Of a DNA stretch of 64,000 bases, positions 1-10,540 are shown in pieces. Source of the DNA: Tretioscincus oriximinensis (Eukaryota > Chordata > Lepidosauria > Squamata > Gymnophthalmidae); contig JAJVDF010000429.1 in NCBI GenBank assembly GCA_022410635.1, forward strand, positions 975,427 to 1,039,426, in the 5' to 3' direction. Position numbers and translations under genes: made by a program. Under the pieces are notes generated by a model that was given only the letters and a program-made list of their open reading frames with translations, searched no databases and was not told where the DNA came from. The first letter of the stretch is position 1; the number at the start of each line of letters is the position of its first letter.

Positions 1-84
<84 letters not shown>
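1..84. repeat. (TAA)n microsatellite
   Basis: An uninterrupted TAA array of at least 28 units that runs off the left edge of the window, so its full length is unknown. Such A-rich triplet arrays often grow from LINE or SINE tails, but no element body is visible beside this one. Confidence 0.97.
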
Positions 85-85
<1 letters not shown>

Positions 86-640
86 TTTTAAAGCAACTTT
101 TGTACAATGGCTGATGATCATTAAGCTAGAGATACTCATTATTAACTTCTATGGTGGTAACTTATCTCCTTCTAGAACCAGGATGACTGTTGAAGTTGAT
201 ACTGAAGTGCGAGTCACTTAATGATCGGATTCCTTACTCTTTCTACTTTTACCTTCATCAGAGAGTTTGAAAAGGCTCAGTTAGGGTGAAACCAATTCAT
301 TTTTCTAGGAGAACCTGTGTATGGAGAATCCAGTTTGTCTATCACCATTTTGAAAGAGCTGTTCTCAGCATCTCTTCTGCCAATTTTTCCAAGCCAGGTC
401 CATGGTGTCGAATGGGGAAGCCCACTTCTTCCCAGCCTTACGATCTCTTCTCTGGATATTGATCTGAATTTCTGCATGTTCATTGGAGACTAAATTTGGG
501 GCAATTCCTCATTGGCTATCCTAACTGACCATCAAGTGTATTAAAAATTCTCCCTTTGGCATACCAATACAATGTGAAGAAGCAGCATAATGGAGAAGGA
601 TACAGGGCATGATATGGTGGTTCAGAATACCAACGTCACC
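85..640. other. Unique-looking stretch, no gene seen
   Basis: No recognisable repeat, RNA gene or convincing coding frame. Short open frames occur on both strands without any family resemblance. Confidence 0.5.
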
Positions 641-990
641 TATTGTGCTGAGACATGCCAACCTGCCAGTGCCATGGGATCTACAGAGGAGGCCCTCCTG
701 CCTTCCCTTTCAGGAACAAAGAAGGGGGGAAACTCAAGGCAGGGCCTTTTCAGTGACAGCTCCCAGACAATGGGATTGTCTCCCCTCAGAGGACATCAAT
801 CACTCTCTATATATACATTTAGAAAACACTCTTGAGGACACACCTTGAAGAAACAGCTCTCCTTGCCCTATTTTCGGACATTGTTTTTAAGATGTTAATT
901 GTGGTTTTTTTCTTAATCGCCCTGAGACCTTTGGGTATGTGGGGTGGGTGGGTGGGGTACAGTACTGCAAATAAATAATGAATGATTTAT
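640..990 (+). mobile_element. L2-type LINE, 3' end fragment
   Basis: Codons around 715-848 read GRAFSVTAPRQWDCLPSE, matching the C-terminal end of the L2 copy at 13.4 kb (SVVAPILWNGLPSEA). A degenerate tail follows with the CCTGAGACCTTTGGGTAT motif and an AAATAAATAAT end near 970-985. The 5' part is missing and the frame is short. Position and orientation fit a 5'-truncated L2 copy. Confidence 0.75.
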
Positions 991-2137
991 TTATTAGTAG
1001 GAAATCATGAAATCAGGCTTGGGTTGAAAAGGCACCCAGGACAGTGATGGTGGTGGTCGAGAGGTGGCTCCTGGCTTGCCCCCCCCCCCCACCGCACAGC
1101 TGCAGCCAGCATGAGACCACAGCTCACAGCTCCCTCCCCTGCAGCCCTTCCTCCATCCTCTGTCCTGGCATGGGGATGGCAGGCTGTGGGCACTGACGGG
1201 TGGCAGATTTTGTCCAGGCATTGGAAAGTGTCCCTTTCGCACTAGGGCACCCCTGCCAAAGGTGCACACACACCAAGTCCAACATTGAGAGCCCCGTCAC
1301 GGGTCTACAAAGGCCAATGGCATAGCTTGAAATGCTGGACTTGGCAGTGCCAGTCTTATTAATCGTAGAGAAGTACTTCTCTAGCAGTCATCACCACCTT
1401 CTTGGAGTGAAAGGTCTGTGTCAGGGCAAACCCAGGCCCCTTGGACATATGCTCGTCACATGTTGTGATCACTTCCTTTCAACTGCGCCAAGGGATTGGG
1501 CAGGGATTACAGAATGCCTCTGGTGACAGGATCATGCCAGTATGAGAAAAGAAACAGCATTCCGCTGTAATTTCATGAATGTATCTGTAAGGCCTCGGGC
1601 TAAACACACAAGAAATGAATGAGCGCATCTCAAAGATATTTTCTCCGAGACACAGTAGGCTGGGAACGGGGTGGCCATGAAACGGTATCTGTGAAGCAAC
1701 AGAGTGATTCAAAAGGAGAGCCATTATCTTGTGCCTTCCGACGCCGGTGACTGATTTCCACAAAAGCAATTATCTCTTTCTCCCTCTTTCTCTTCCCCTC
1801 TGTTATATCGCACTTCCTTAAGATATCTTTTAAGCACATGTGCAAGGTATTGGGTTGTGTTCATATCGCTCATTACCCATTACAGTGGAAAATCTTAACA
1901 TTCACTTTTTGCAACCGTTAGGGGGGTTCTACTGTCAACAGTGCAAATTCTAGTTTACATACTTACAACTTTCCCCACTTTATACATTTTAGACTCTTCG
2001 CTGATCTTGCTCCATCTTTCCGACTTCAGCTTTTGCCAAAATTCTTTTTTCTGTATATAGAACAAAAACTACATAATCCATTCTGTTTCTGGGCCGACTC
2101 ATAGAGTCACTCAGAACAACTTGAAATAGTTGACAAT
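991..2137. other. Unique-looking stretch, no gene seen
   Basis: No element could be identified. A poly-C run lies near 1080-1090 and the remainder is mixed composition. Frames up to about 96 codons occur on the minus strand but look random. Confidence 0.5.
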
Positions 2138-2335
2138 CTAGCAAGGGGGACTCATAGCACTGTAGAGACTAACAAGTAGAGGGTCGTCCATTTCAGAGAA
2201 ATAGCCATGGTCTTAGTTCAGAAAGTCCAGCAAGGGGCCTTGTAACACTTGGAGACTAACAGGAGAAAGGCCTGAGCTTTCGTAGACGTGTCCATTTCTT
2301 CAGAGGCAGTAGAAGACATTAGTATAAGGGTTGAT
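2138..2335 (-). repeat. R-family interspersed repeat
   Basis: One and a half units of a repeat seen about a dozen times in this window. In this orientation it reads 'AGCAAGG.. CTCATAGCACT..AGAGACTAACAAG .. GAGCTTTCGTAGAC .. CTTCTTCAGA'. The two partial units lie head to tail (2138-2210 and 2225-2315). Family name unknown to me. Confidence 0.75.
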
Positions 2336-2374
2336 TGTCCTGAACAGAACTCCAAACCCTACTGAGCCATGAAG

Positions 2375-3055
2375 TTCAATTTATTTATGTGTTTGTTTAC
2401 ATTTATATTCCAACCTATACCCAAAAGTCTTAGGACAGATCACAATAAATAATGATAAAACAGATTAAACTAGAGCAATTTAAAAATAAAACAGTCTAAA
2501 GGTACAACAGTGCATTTAAGGGGCAGGGAATATTTTGCTCAGCCCAAGGTGAGGGTGAAAAGCTGAATCTTCACCAGGAGTATGAATGTGTACAGCATAG
2601 GTACCCGGCAGATTTCTGAGGGGAGACCATTCCACAACCTGAGGCTGCCACAGAGAAGGCCACCCCACATGTCCACATCCCCTTGATGCGTGAAGGAGGT
2701 AGGACTGTCAGGAGAACCTCATTGGAAGATCTTAGAATGCAGGCAGGTATATATGGGAGAAGGTATTNATTCAAATATTTGGGGCCCAAGCTGTTTGTGA
2801 TGTCAATATCTTGAATTGGGGTCGATAGCAAATGGGCAACCAGTACAGTTCTTTCAGGACTGGAGTCATGTGTGTCCGGCCAGCTGTACCAGTCAGTAGC
2901 TTTGCAGGTCAGTTCTACACTAGCTACAGTTTCCAAACTGTCTTCAGGGGCATTAATGCATGTAGAGCGCATTAAAATAGTCCAATCTGGAAGTTACCAG
3001 AACATGGAGTACTGAGGCCAGGTTCTTCCTGTTCAAAATGGATTGCAATGAGTAA
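2375..3055 (-). mobile_element. L2-type LINE, 3' part, degraded
   Basis: Read on the minus strand, broken frames give VTSRLDYFNALYM and then KELYWLPIRYRPQFKI-like segments. These align in order with the intact L2 frame at 13401-14189 (TSRLDYCNALYVGLP, KELHWLPIRYRAQFKV). The 3' tail with TTTATTTATG lies at the left end near 2378. Several frameshifts and one N at 2767 make it non-functional. It is clearly older than the 13-kb copy. Confidence 0.85.
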
Positions 3056-3079
3056 ACCAGGCATAGTTGAAAATGGATG

Positions 3080-3445
3080 CTCTTTGAAATAGATCCCGAA
3101 ACACCTTAGAGATTAACAAGAAAAAGGGAGACAGAAGAATGTTTTATAGACAAGTCTATAAGAAATGTCTTCATCTGAAGAAGTAGACGTGCCTACGAAA
3201 TCTCATGTCCCTTACCTTTCTCCTAATAGTCTTCAAGTGCTACTAGGCCTCTTGGAATGGATGGGCAATATGAACTTCCACAGAAGAAGCCTACTTCTGA
3301 AGAAGCCTAGCTTTCTAAAGAACCCTACTGCTTCAGATGCTGAAGACATTTCAGATACATTTGTCTACAAAAACTTCTGCTGCCATCTACCTTGTTGATC
3401 TCTAAGGTGTTATGGAACTTCATGGCTAAGTAGGGTTTGGAGTCC
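3080..3445. repeat. R-family foldback repeat cluster
   Basis: A minus-oriented unit (3090-3160, AGATTAACAAGAAAAAG) is followed by plus-oriented units (3165-3240 and 3290-3440) containing GAAGAAGTAGACGTGCCTAC. The cluster therefore has an inverted-repeat layout like those at 17.1 and 30.3 kb. The 77-codon frame at 3165-3398 comes from this repeat, not from a gene. Confidence 0.7.
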
Positions 3446-4044
3446 TGTCCAAGTCAGTCAACCAAGTACACTGATGTCTTCTTAGGATATAGAAAGGGAA
3501 TTTCAGCCTCATCTAAGGCAAATAAGTGCATCAAATTGTAGCTCAGATTAAAATACATGATTATTTTTTAGAGTAAAAAAAGAAAAGAGGAGAGAAGGTG
3601 AAAAGGATATTAATAAAATAATAATTTGAATAGAGAATAAATGCAAGGCGATTTAAATCTGCTTGTGGTTACACAACAAGCAGAAAGCAAAGCTAAATTC
3701 ATGGAATGAATTATCCACTCAACTGTGCAAACATGCACACTTCCTTCAAGGCACGGCGTAGCAGAGAATATAATGTCATATCACTTTTAGAAATTCTTCT
3801 GGAATGGTTTGCTGGATGACCAAACTCATTCCCAACAGCTTAAGAGCAACTAAAAGAATATCTGGCTCTTCTTTCATTGGCTCCATATGGATTAGAATCA
3901 GAGATGCAGGATGTGAATTTACCGTATGAGGACAGGAGCTATTTTTATAACCATATGGCTGACACGATGCAGACTGTTTTGCACGTAAAACATGGGTGCC
4001 ATAACAGCTGAGCTATGGCCAGGCATAGAATTAATGCTCTGAAA
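3446..4044. other. Unique-looking stretch, no gene seen
   Basis: Mixed composition with an A-rich patch at 3560-3650. No repeat or coding similarity recognised. Confidence 0.45.
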
Positions 4045-4168
4045 ACAGACTGAGTAGCTCCCCACCTTGTGAAGGAGCTTCACAAGGGGTCTCCTGTGAG
4101 GAGAAGAACAGAAGATTATGTAGACCTTTTTGATTCCCTTCAATAGCAGGGTATAAAAACAACTACTC
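4045..4168 (+). mobile_element. tRNA-derived SINE, 3' half
   Basis: Contains the shared 3' module of the window's SINEs: CACAAGG..GTCTCCTGTGAGGAGAAGAACAG, then TTGATTCCCTTC, ending in GGGTATAAAAAC. The tRNA-like head is missing or too diverged. It leads straight into the pyrimidine tract at 4169, the expected place of its CTT tail. Confidence 0.7.
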
Positions 4169-4350
4169 CCCATCCCCCCTCCTCTTCTCTTTCTCCTTCT
4201 CTTCCTCCCCCTTCCCTTCCACTTCTTCATCCCCCTTCCTCCCCTTCTTCTCCTTCCTCTTCTTCTTCCTCTTTTTCTGCCTCTGCTTCTGCGTCTTCTG
4301 CTTCTTCTGCTTCTTCCTCCTCTTCCTCTCCTCCTCCTTCTTCTCTTTTG
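4169..4350. repeat. Polypyrimidine (CTT/CCT) tract
   Basis: About 180 bases of nearly pure C and T in degenerate CTT/CCT units, directly 3' of a SINE. The simplest reading is an expanded and mutated SINE tail. The arginine- and lysine-rich frames read from the other strand are composition artefacts. Confidence 0.9.
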
Positions 4351-5338
4351 TGCTCTTGGTCTGGTCAGTTTGGTTCCAAGTGTACCTGTGATGCCTGTAG
4401 AAGCTTCCAAATAATGTCGCCATCAACAATGGGTTAAGAAAGGGATTTATTGTGCAGCTCTGTAACTAACAACAGAATTAGACCCCGAGCTGCGAGCTGG
4501 CCAGAACACTACTCTGTTCTAGCGAACTCCAAGGCCCTGTGGCCAATCAGTGACCAAGTATTGATCCTTTCTGGAATGTTCCACATTCCATTTTAGGGAT
4601 ACCCCTTCCAAAAATCTAAGAACACTATATATGGGATATACTGTATTGGATTCAGAGAAAATGATCCATTTTTCAGCCATCACATAAGCAGCCGTTGTCA
4701 TGAATATCATCTGAAGAGGAATATCAGGCAGAGAAGCAGGTCTCTTGCACTGCTACTCCAGGAGGATGAGAGGCTGTTTTCTCCGCCTGTCACTTGGTGG
4801 CAGCTGTTCCAGTAGCTGCACAGTTTCTCTCCCAGCCGTAAGAGAAAGTCCATCTTCACGTTGCCCTCATGTCTACTTTGTGCACAAAGGCAGGGAATGT
4901 ATTGAACTATGGTTCATTCTCATTCTCTTCCTTCTTCCTTCTCTTCCCCTCCTAACTTTCCTCTTCTTCTCCCCTTCTCCTTCTCAGAAAAGCAAAGTGA
5001 ATAGAATTCCCATCTCTCTACAAAAACCCGGAAGAGCAAGAAAAGAGACTGAGGCGCTCTCACACTGTTTTTTTGCAAAACACCATTAGTTTCATATTCT
5101 TATTTTATTTGTTTATTTATTTATCCTTATACCCAGCCCTTTACCCTAAGGTTTCGGGGTGGCCAACTGAAGGCAACACCTTCTTCCAGGTGCCAGTTGT
5201 CACTTTTCTAGACATAAGAAATCCCATGTTTGTTTCTGAATTGTTAACCACATTGATGTCTGCTTTGCTTTCCTCATTGTAAGTCAATCTTTGATCTACA
5301 GATTATCATCTAAGTACTGTATATTAAACCACAATATA
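4351..5338. other. Mostly unique stretch with a short SINE-like tail
   Basis: No gene seen. A pyrimidine patch lies at 4925-4990. At 5092-5180 there is a minus-oriented SINE or L2-like end (TTTATTTATTTATCC, then CCTAAGGTTTCGGGGTGGCC). The rest is unassigned. Confidence 0.5.
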
Positions 5339-5542
5339 CAGGGTGCTTTAAAAAGTGTATACACACTGTGAACTTCCATAGAGAATTTATTTACTGTTCT
5401 ACAAAGTTAAATAAATAACAAATGTTAATACTGTTCAAATTGGTGACCTGCAGCATCAGTACAATTCTGAGTACAAGTCACCACTGATTCTGTACATCGT
5501 ATGGAAGTTCAAAGTGTGTATACATCTTTTTGAAGCACCCTG
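5339..5542. mobile_element. Palindromic MITE with TA target duplication
   Basis: A 204-bp element with terminal inverted repeats of about 42 bp. The left end is CAGGGTGCTTTAAAAAGTGT and the right end is its near-exact reverse complement. It is flanked by TA at 5337-5338 and 5543-5544. TA duplication plus such termini is typical of Tc1/mariner-superfamily (IS630-like) non-autonomous elements. It has no coding capacity, and the arms could form a long hairpin if transcribed. Confidence 0.88.
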
Positions 5543-5639
5543 TATATGTATCTTGCCTTTATTCTGGAGGAGATGATTTGGGAGTAATCCCTGCCCCCCA
5601 TATTCTTTATGTGACAGCAAAATAAAGAGTGAAAAAACT

Positions 5640-5815
5640 TTTCTGCTCTCTGCTCTTCTCAAAATGGGAGCGAAAGCTGTGCGGCTTTGCACTGGACACA
5701 CGCAGTTCCCCTATAATCCACAGGGGGAGCTCTTTCCCTGTGGCTGCCTTCTCACTAGGGGAAAAAACTGGGAGTGAAAGCTGTGTGGCTTTGCTGCACA
5801 TGCAGTTCCCCCCAT
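5640..5815 (+). repeat. G-family dispersed repeat (two partial units)
   Basis: The segment 5663-5737 matches the reverse complement of 12618-12690 closely, including CCACAGGGGGAGCTC and GCAGTTCCCCTA. A second partial unit (GTGAAAGCTGTGTGGCTTTG) starts at 5775. In both places one reading frame gives the same peptide, QFPYNPQGEL. Family unknown to me. Confidence 0.7.
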
Positions 5816-5984
5816 CAACCAGATTACCCAACCAATGCAGCTGTTAACTCTAGAAGCCAACGTGAATCTTGTGTAGACCATGAAACAGAGGTGAAAAGGA
5901 GATGGAAACAAAAGAAAACAGCAGAAAGAATTGAATTCCCTTCGCAGTTCTCAAAACCACTTCTTTCGCACCGTGAGAATGCAG

Positions 5985-6095
5985 CCTCTTAGTTGAATTG
6001 GGTCCAGAAGCCAGGGATGCCACTGCGTGAGACAGAATGCTGGACTAGGTGGGCTGTGGCCCCATTCAGCAGGGCTCCTCTTAATGTTTTTATGT
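5985..6095 (+). mobile_element. CR1-A LINE, extreme 3' end
   Basis: Carries the CR1-A 3' untranslated motif GAGACAGAATGCTGGACTAG followed by GGCCCCATTCAGCAGGGCTC. About 110 bp, strongly 5'-truncated, as is usual for CR1. Confidence 0.8.
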
Positions 6096-6824
6096 AAACT
6101 CGGCCAAGGGAAATACCGCTGAAAGTAAGTAATCTGATAACAACTAGGCCTGGAACTATAATGCCAAAAGGATTTGCTTGTACCTGCATTCACCTGAGTG
6201 GGTGGTTGAGTGAATATGTTTGACAATATAGTGTATCATGAACTCGAGACAAGTAGTTCTGCAGGATGTACCTTGTGATTGTGGTGAAGCTCACATTTAG
6301 TATCTGCTGAAATCAAGGGCAAAAAGGTCTTGTAGAGTTCAGTTCTTGGGTAAAAATACCCAAGGGAATTTTTACCATGCAAGAAAGTAAGGTGGAAGGC
6401 CAGAATCCTGCTGCCCATTATCCTATATGGAGCGAATGTTTTCTGCATCTTTATTATTCTGAGTGGCTGCTGAACCATGGAAACTTCTAAGGCAGGGAAC
6501 CGGGGAAACCGAACATACCGGCTGACAGAGACATGAGTGAACATGTTTCTTTGTAAAAGGTGCTCTTATCACAGACCTTGCATGTGCACTACTATGGGCT
6601 TCTGCAATAGCCCTGATAAGTACAGCTTCCTGTTTCACTGAATGGCGCAATAAATAGTCACATAAAATCCATATCATTTGGTGGCTTATAAGTCAGTGCC
6701 CAAGGCTCTCTCCCTTCTTCTATCAGGGTCCCTCTATACTTGCAGGGCAATTTTTATATCACAATGATTGATTCCAATCGCAGCTTTTAAGCTCCGGATT
6801 TCGTTGCTTTTGCATAGCTTCAAG
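6096..6824. other. Unique-looking stretch, no gene seen
   Basis: No repeat family or coding similarity recognised. Confidence 0.45.
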
Positions 6825-7062
6825 AGCTTTCTCTTCCTTCCTTCCTTCTTTCCTTCTTCCTTCCTTCTTTCCTTCTTCTTCCCCCATCTGTCTGGCTTTC
6901 TCTTCCTTCCTTTATTTTCCATCCTTCTTTTCCTTCTCTTTCTTTCTCTTTGCCTTTCTTGATCTCCCTTCCTTGTCACCTCCTTTCTTTATGTCTTTCT
7001 CTTCCTTCCTTCCTTTCCCTCCTTCTTTCTTTTTCTCTTTCCCTTTCTTTTTCCTCTTTCCT
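6825..7062. repeat. Polypyrimidine (CTTC)n-rich tract
   Basis: Some 240 bases dominated by CTTCC, CTTT and CTTCTT units with few purines. The leucine/phenylalanine/serine-rich frames here are artefacts of composition. Confidence 0.9.
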
Positions 7063-8118
7063 ATCACTTCATGACTGCCTTGTCCTCTCTGTCACACTCC
7101 GCCACTCTGCCTCTCTCATTCATTTTTGTCAAACGTTGCCTTGTTAACCAGTTCACTCTTCCCTGTGCACCATGAGAACACGAATGCAACTCCACAGCAC
7201 ACAGAAGAAACAGCTTGTGCTTCAAGAGCCCAAAGCAAAGAAGTCGTGTTTGACTAACTTTAAAAAGTGTTAATTATTCAGTGGCCATATCTTAACACTG
7301 CTGTTTAGGTTGATCCCATATTTATCTTTCAGTACCCCAGAGCAAAAGGACCCTGGAAGGAGACAGGTACCTCTGGAACCATATTTATCATGCAAATAGC
7401 TGGGAAAAGGCGGGTGCCAGTTGCATCTTTTAAGCCCAAGAAATGCCTGCATCTCACTGTTTTGTAAATGCCAGGGAGAGGCAGCATCCGCGAGAGTTAA
7501 CAGCCCGGTACTTTTGTATTCCGTAGCATGATTCATTAATCATGAGACAGGCCATATTCTTGTACTGCTTCTGCTTTCATTACTTGGCCTAATTAAACAG
7601 TTCTCTGAACTGGAATCTCAGATTCTCCTGTTACAGATTATCATTAATTATGGTGAAAGTGTTCGGAGATGTTGGACTCAATTATATTCGGCTCAACCTT
7701 GGCACCGGGTGATTCATTGTGCCGCCTGCTTTGCAGATGTATCCTTCCCTTATCTTCCACTCCCACTTTGGTAAATTGGGCTCCGCCAGCCAACAAACCA
7801 AGAGTTATGTGCTGGGTTTTCATTAAAAACATGTTGGAAAAGCGCAGGCCAATTAAGGGTTCTGTATTTTACATGGAGTGATGAAGGGAAGGCTGGATTC
7901 TGGGAGAATGAGCTTTGCAAGGGGGAAAGCCAACCAAATAATACTGATGTATATCACTAATAATACTGATATATGCAGCAGGTCACTTATATGCAGGTGC
8001 TGAAGAGGAATTGTATTGCTTGGAAATTTTTTCTCAGGTTTTTTATTTTTTTAATTTTTTTTNAAAAATACTGGTGGAATTATCCTGTTCCATTATGGTA
8101 ATGTAACAGGCTCTGGCC
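7063..8118. other. Unique stretch, possible conserved non-coding DNA
   Basis: No repeat or gene recognised. The part at 7535-7665 is AT-rich and holds TAAT-core sites (CCTAATTAAAC, TCATTAATTATGG) of the kind bound by homeodomain proteins. That alone does not prove function. Confidence 0.35.
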
Positions 8119-8332
8119 TAGATTGACCAGATTGCCCCTTTGGGGGGTGGGGTGGGTGAAAATCTGTTTCTGGGGTGCTTCCCAGGGTTTTTTTTTTAGG
8201 AAAAAGAAATTAAAAAGCAAAAGAAATTGAAAAAAAATCTTTTTTTGAAAAAAAAAAATCCTCAGAAAAAACTGGGAGGCACCCCCAAACCGGGTTTTCA
8301 ACCCCCCCAAAAGGGGTAATCTGGTCCACCTA
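8119..8332. mobile_element. hAT-like MITE, copy 1
   Basis: A 214-bp element with long imperfect inverted repeats. The left end is TAGATTGACCAGATTGCCCC; the right end, reverse-complemented, begins TAGGTGGACCAGATTACCCC. The arms extend about 60 bp each and enclose an A/T-rich core. A shorter copy at 55688-55807 has an 8-bp duplication, pointing to the hAT superfamily. No convincing duplication is visible at this copy. Confidence 0.8.
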
Positions 8333-8394
8333 CATCTAACCCCCACTTCCCCTTTGCTTTCATCCATGCCTCTACCCACTCCTTCTCTCCCTCC

Positions 8395-8525
8395 CTCCAA
8401 TCCCTCCTTCACTTGCTGCTTCTTTTTGTTCCTTCTTTCTTTAATTTTTCCTTTCCTTCTTTCTTCCTTTCCTTTTTTTTATATTTGTCTACCTTCCTTC
8501 TTTTTTTCCTTCCTTCCTTTTCCTC
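8395..8525. repeat. Polypyrimidine (CTTT/CCTT) tract
   Basis: Nearly pure C/T for about 130 bases, immediately before a W-family segment. The same arrangement occurs at 47.33-47.45 kb. Confidence 0.85.
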
Positions 8526-8715
8526 CCAGTACAGGTCCCAGTTATGAACCCTGGGGTATCCGCTTCTCACGTCTTTCCACCCAGAGAAGTGTCCGTTTAT
8601 TCCTCTCCTTTACTGTCTTTTATCTCGTTTCCAACCTAGACTGATACACACCTGTTCTCTTGAGGCTGCCAAAGTCCTGAGCCCCGGCGTTGGTCTCCCT
8701 CCCTCCCCCTTGCTG
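8526..8715. repeat. W-family dispersed repeat, copy 1
   Basis: Aligns with 47445-47600 over shared blocks: ACTGTCTTTTATC..GTTTCCAACC, CCTGGG.TAT.C..CATCTC, and GAGGCTGCCAAAG. Both copies follow a pyrimidine tract. In the minus frame both read LAASR. Possibly an old retroelement fragment; not named with confidence. Confidence 0.55.
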
Positions 8716-9554
8716 CCCTCCATGTCCCCCAACTCTCTCCTCCCCTTGCCCCTTCCCAGCCCCCCTTCACTTCCCACTTCCTTCTGGGAGGCTCCCAGGT
8801 AGGAGCCTAACGCTTGAACCACGACATTGAACTGGTATCTTTTGTTAAGATGTATTTTATGTACATTACACAGCGCTTGATAAATAAATGAAACAAAGAA
8901 ACAAAACACATTCTGCCTGTTTGAAAGAAATAATAGCCCTGAACTTTGGTCAGGATGGGACCAGAAAAAATCAAATCCCTAAAAATCAGAACCAGATTAC
9001 CAAACGGGCAGCCTATGGACCCCACACCTTTCAAAGGCCCCTTGACAATGGATCAAAACATTATTGATTCTTAGGAGATAATTATTATTAGGAGTTAATT
9101 TGGGGAAACCCCCCTCCCCCAACTTCAGCTGCCTAGGGGTCTCCACTGGGTTCAATCCAGCACTGCTCAAAATTGGGTTACAGCTACTGATTAGAAACCT
9201 AAATATATTTTCCCCAGTGTGACAACAGGTTTTTACAAGGAACTAATCAATGACATCTGTTTCATTTTTTTCTGTGAGCCACTCTGAATGAATTCACTAG
9301 AATGAATGAATGAATGAATGAATAAACTAAGGAATAAAATATTGCAAATGTCACATTATCAGTGGGAATTGTGCACTGATATCAGAAGAGTACCAAGAGA
9401 AGCTAAATACACAATACACTGCTGAATCCAAACCCCAAATCATGGATTACTCATTATTACCATAACGTTTGATCATTTAAATGGGGCAGCTTACTTATGT
9501 GCTGGTACTTTGTATGGTTGTATAAGTCGGCATAACTATTGACCATCACAACAG
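8716..9554. other. Unique-looking stretch, no gene seen
   Basis: C-rich at 8695-8790. A short (GAAT)n array sits at 9298-9330 just after GAGCCACTCTGAATG, which resembles a LINE or SINE tail. Nothing else recognised. Confidence 0.45.
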
Positions 9555-9780
9555 AGCCAGTCTGGGGTAATGGTCAGCATAATGGTCAGCGTAATGGTCA
9601 GTTTCTTATCTGGAAGTCTCCCAGTTTGACTCTGAACTCTTCCACAGAAGCCAGCTGGGTGACCTTGGGCTGGTCACAGTTCTTCAAAGCTCTCTCAGGC
9701 CAACATATTTCATAAGGTGTCTATTCTGAAGAGAAAAACAGAAGGTTATAAAAGCTGTTTTTATTCACTGAAGGCTGAGT
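9555..9780 (+). mobile_element. tRNA-derived SINE (family 1)
   Basis: A diverged tRNA-like head (GCCAGTCTGGGGTAATGGTC, with TAATGGTCAG tandemly repeated three times), then GAAGCCAGCTGGGTGACCTTG, GGGCTGGTCACAGTTCTTC and the 3' module GGTGTCTATTCTGAAGAG ending in GGTTATAAAAG. The order matches the copies at 33.3 and 58.0 kb. Mobilised by LINE machinery; it has no coding capacity. Confidence 0.85.
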
Positions 9781-9799
9781 CGGGGGGGGGGGGGCTATG

Positions 9800-10214
9800 A
9801 CCCTCCTCCTATTAATAAGACTTGCATCCCTGAGTCCAAGGTTCCAAGTTCTGTCATTGGCCTTTGTGGACCAAGGTGAGCCAGTGTGCAGCCTGGACAA
9901 GGCCTGATCTGCGTGGACGGCTGCTGTGCTGGAGCAGAGGAGGGAGGTGGAACCCTGGAGTTACAGGATGAGGATGCAGAGGAAGGAGGCAGCTGCACTG
10001 GGGGAGGTATAAGGGGAGTTGCTTTACCAAGCCCATTTAGCCTGATTTTGTGGGATTACCCACTAGTTGATATAATAATGGGGCCAAAAGTGAGCAGGAC
10101 AAACAAAAACTGGCTCTTTGGTGACACCCCCCCTGCAGTTAACTTAGGCAGAAATATCTTTGTTTGACCACCTAATTGGAGCAGCTCATTCCACCCTGGA
10201 TTGGACATGAAAGA
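9800..10214. other. Unassigned stretch, possible W-family trace
   Basis: GTTCCAAGTTCTGTCATTGG at 9841-9860 resembles the W-family segment GTTCCAAGCCCTGTCATTGG near 47.6 kb. Beyond that no element or gene is recognised. Confidence 0.4.
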
Positions 10215-10540
10215 CAAATCTCATCTAGTCCTTCCATGTGCCAATGAAAACAAAGTTGACCCCTCTGTGACAGCCCTCAGGTACTTGTAGACCCCTATCA
10301 GGTCTCCTCTCAGTCTTCTCTTTTGCAGACAAAACATTCCCAGATCCTTTAGCCCTTCCTCATAGGTCCTCATGGTTTCCAGACCATTCAGCACCCTTGT
10401 AACCCTCCTTTGAACCAGCTCCAGTATATCAATGTTCTTTTTAAATTGGGTTCCTTAGAACTGAACACAGAATTCTAAATGTGGTCTGACCAACTGTTAT
10501 TTCACATGATTGAGTTTCTATGCATGTCTATTTCTCTTTC
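10215..10540 (-). mobile_element. CR1-B LINE fragment
   Basis: On the minus strand this matches the 3' coding part of CR1 at 21.2-21.5 kb. Reverse-complement reading gives [18 protein letters not shown] and [18 protein letters not shown] segments. The plus-strand text GGTCTCCTCTCAGTCTTCTC is shared with the 21.3-kb copy. Several substitutions and indels; no intact frame. Confidence 0.88.

Noticed and set aside
3919..4429. Arginine/lysine-rich proteins of 88-163 codons on the minus strand
   Set aside because: They are read through the polypyrimidine tract at 4169-4350; composition alone makes the charged runs.
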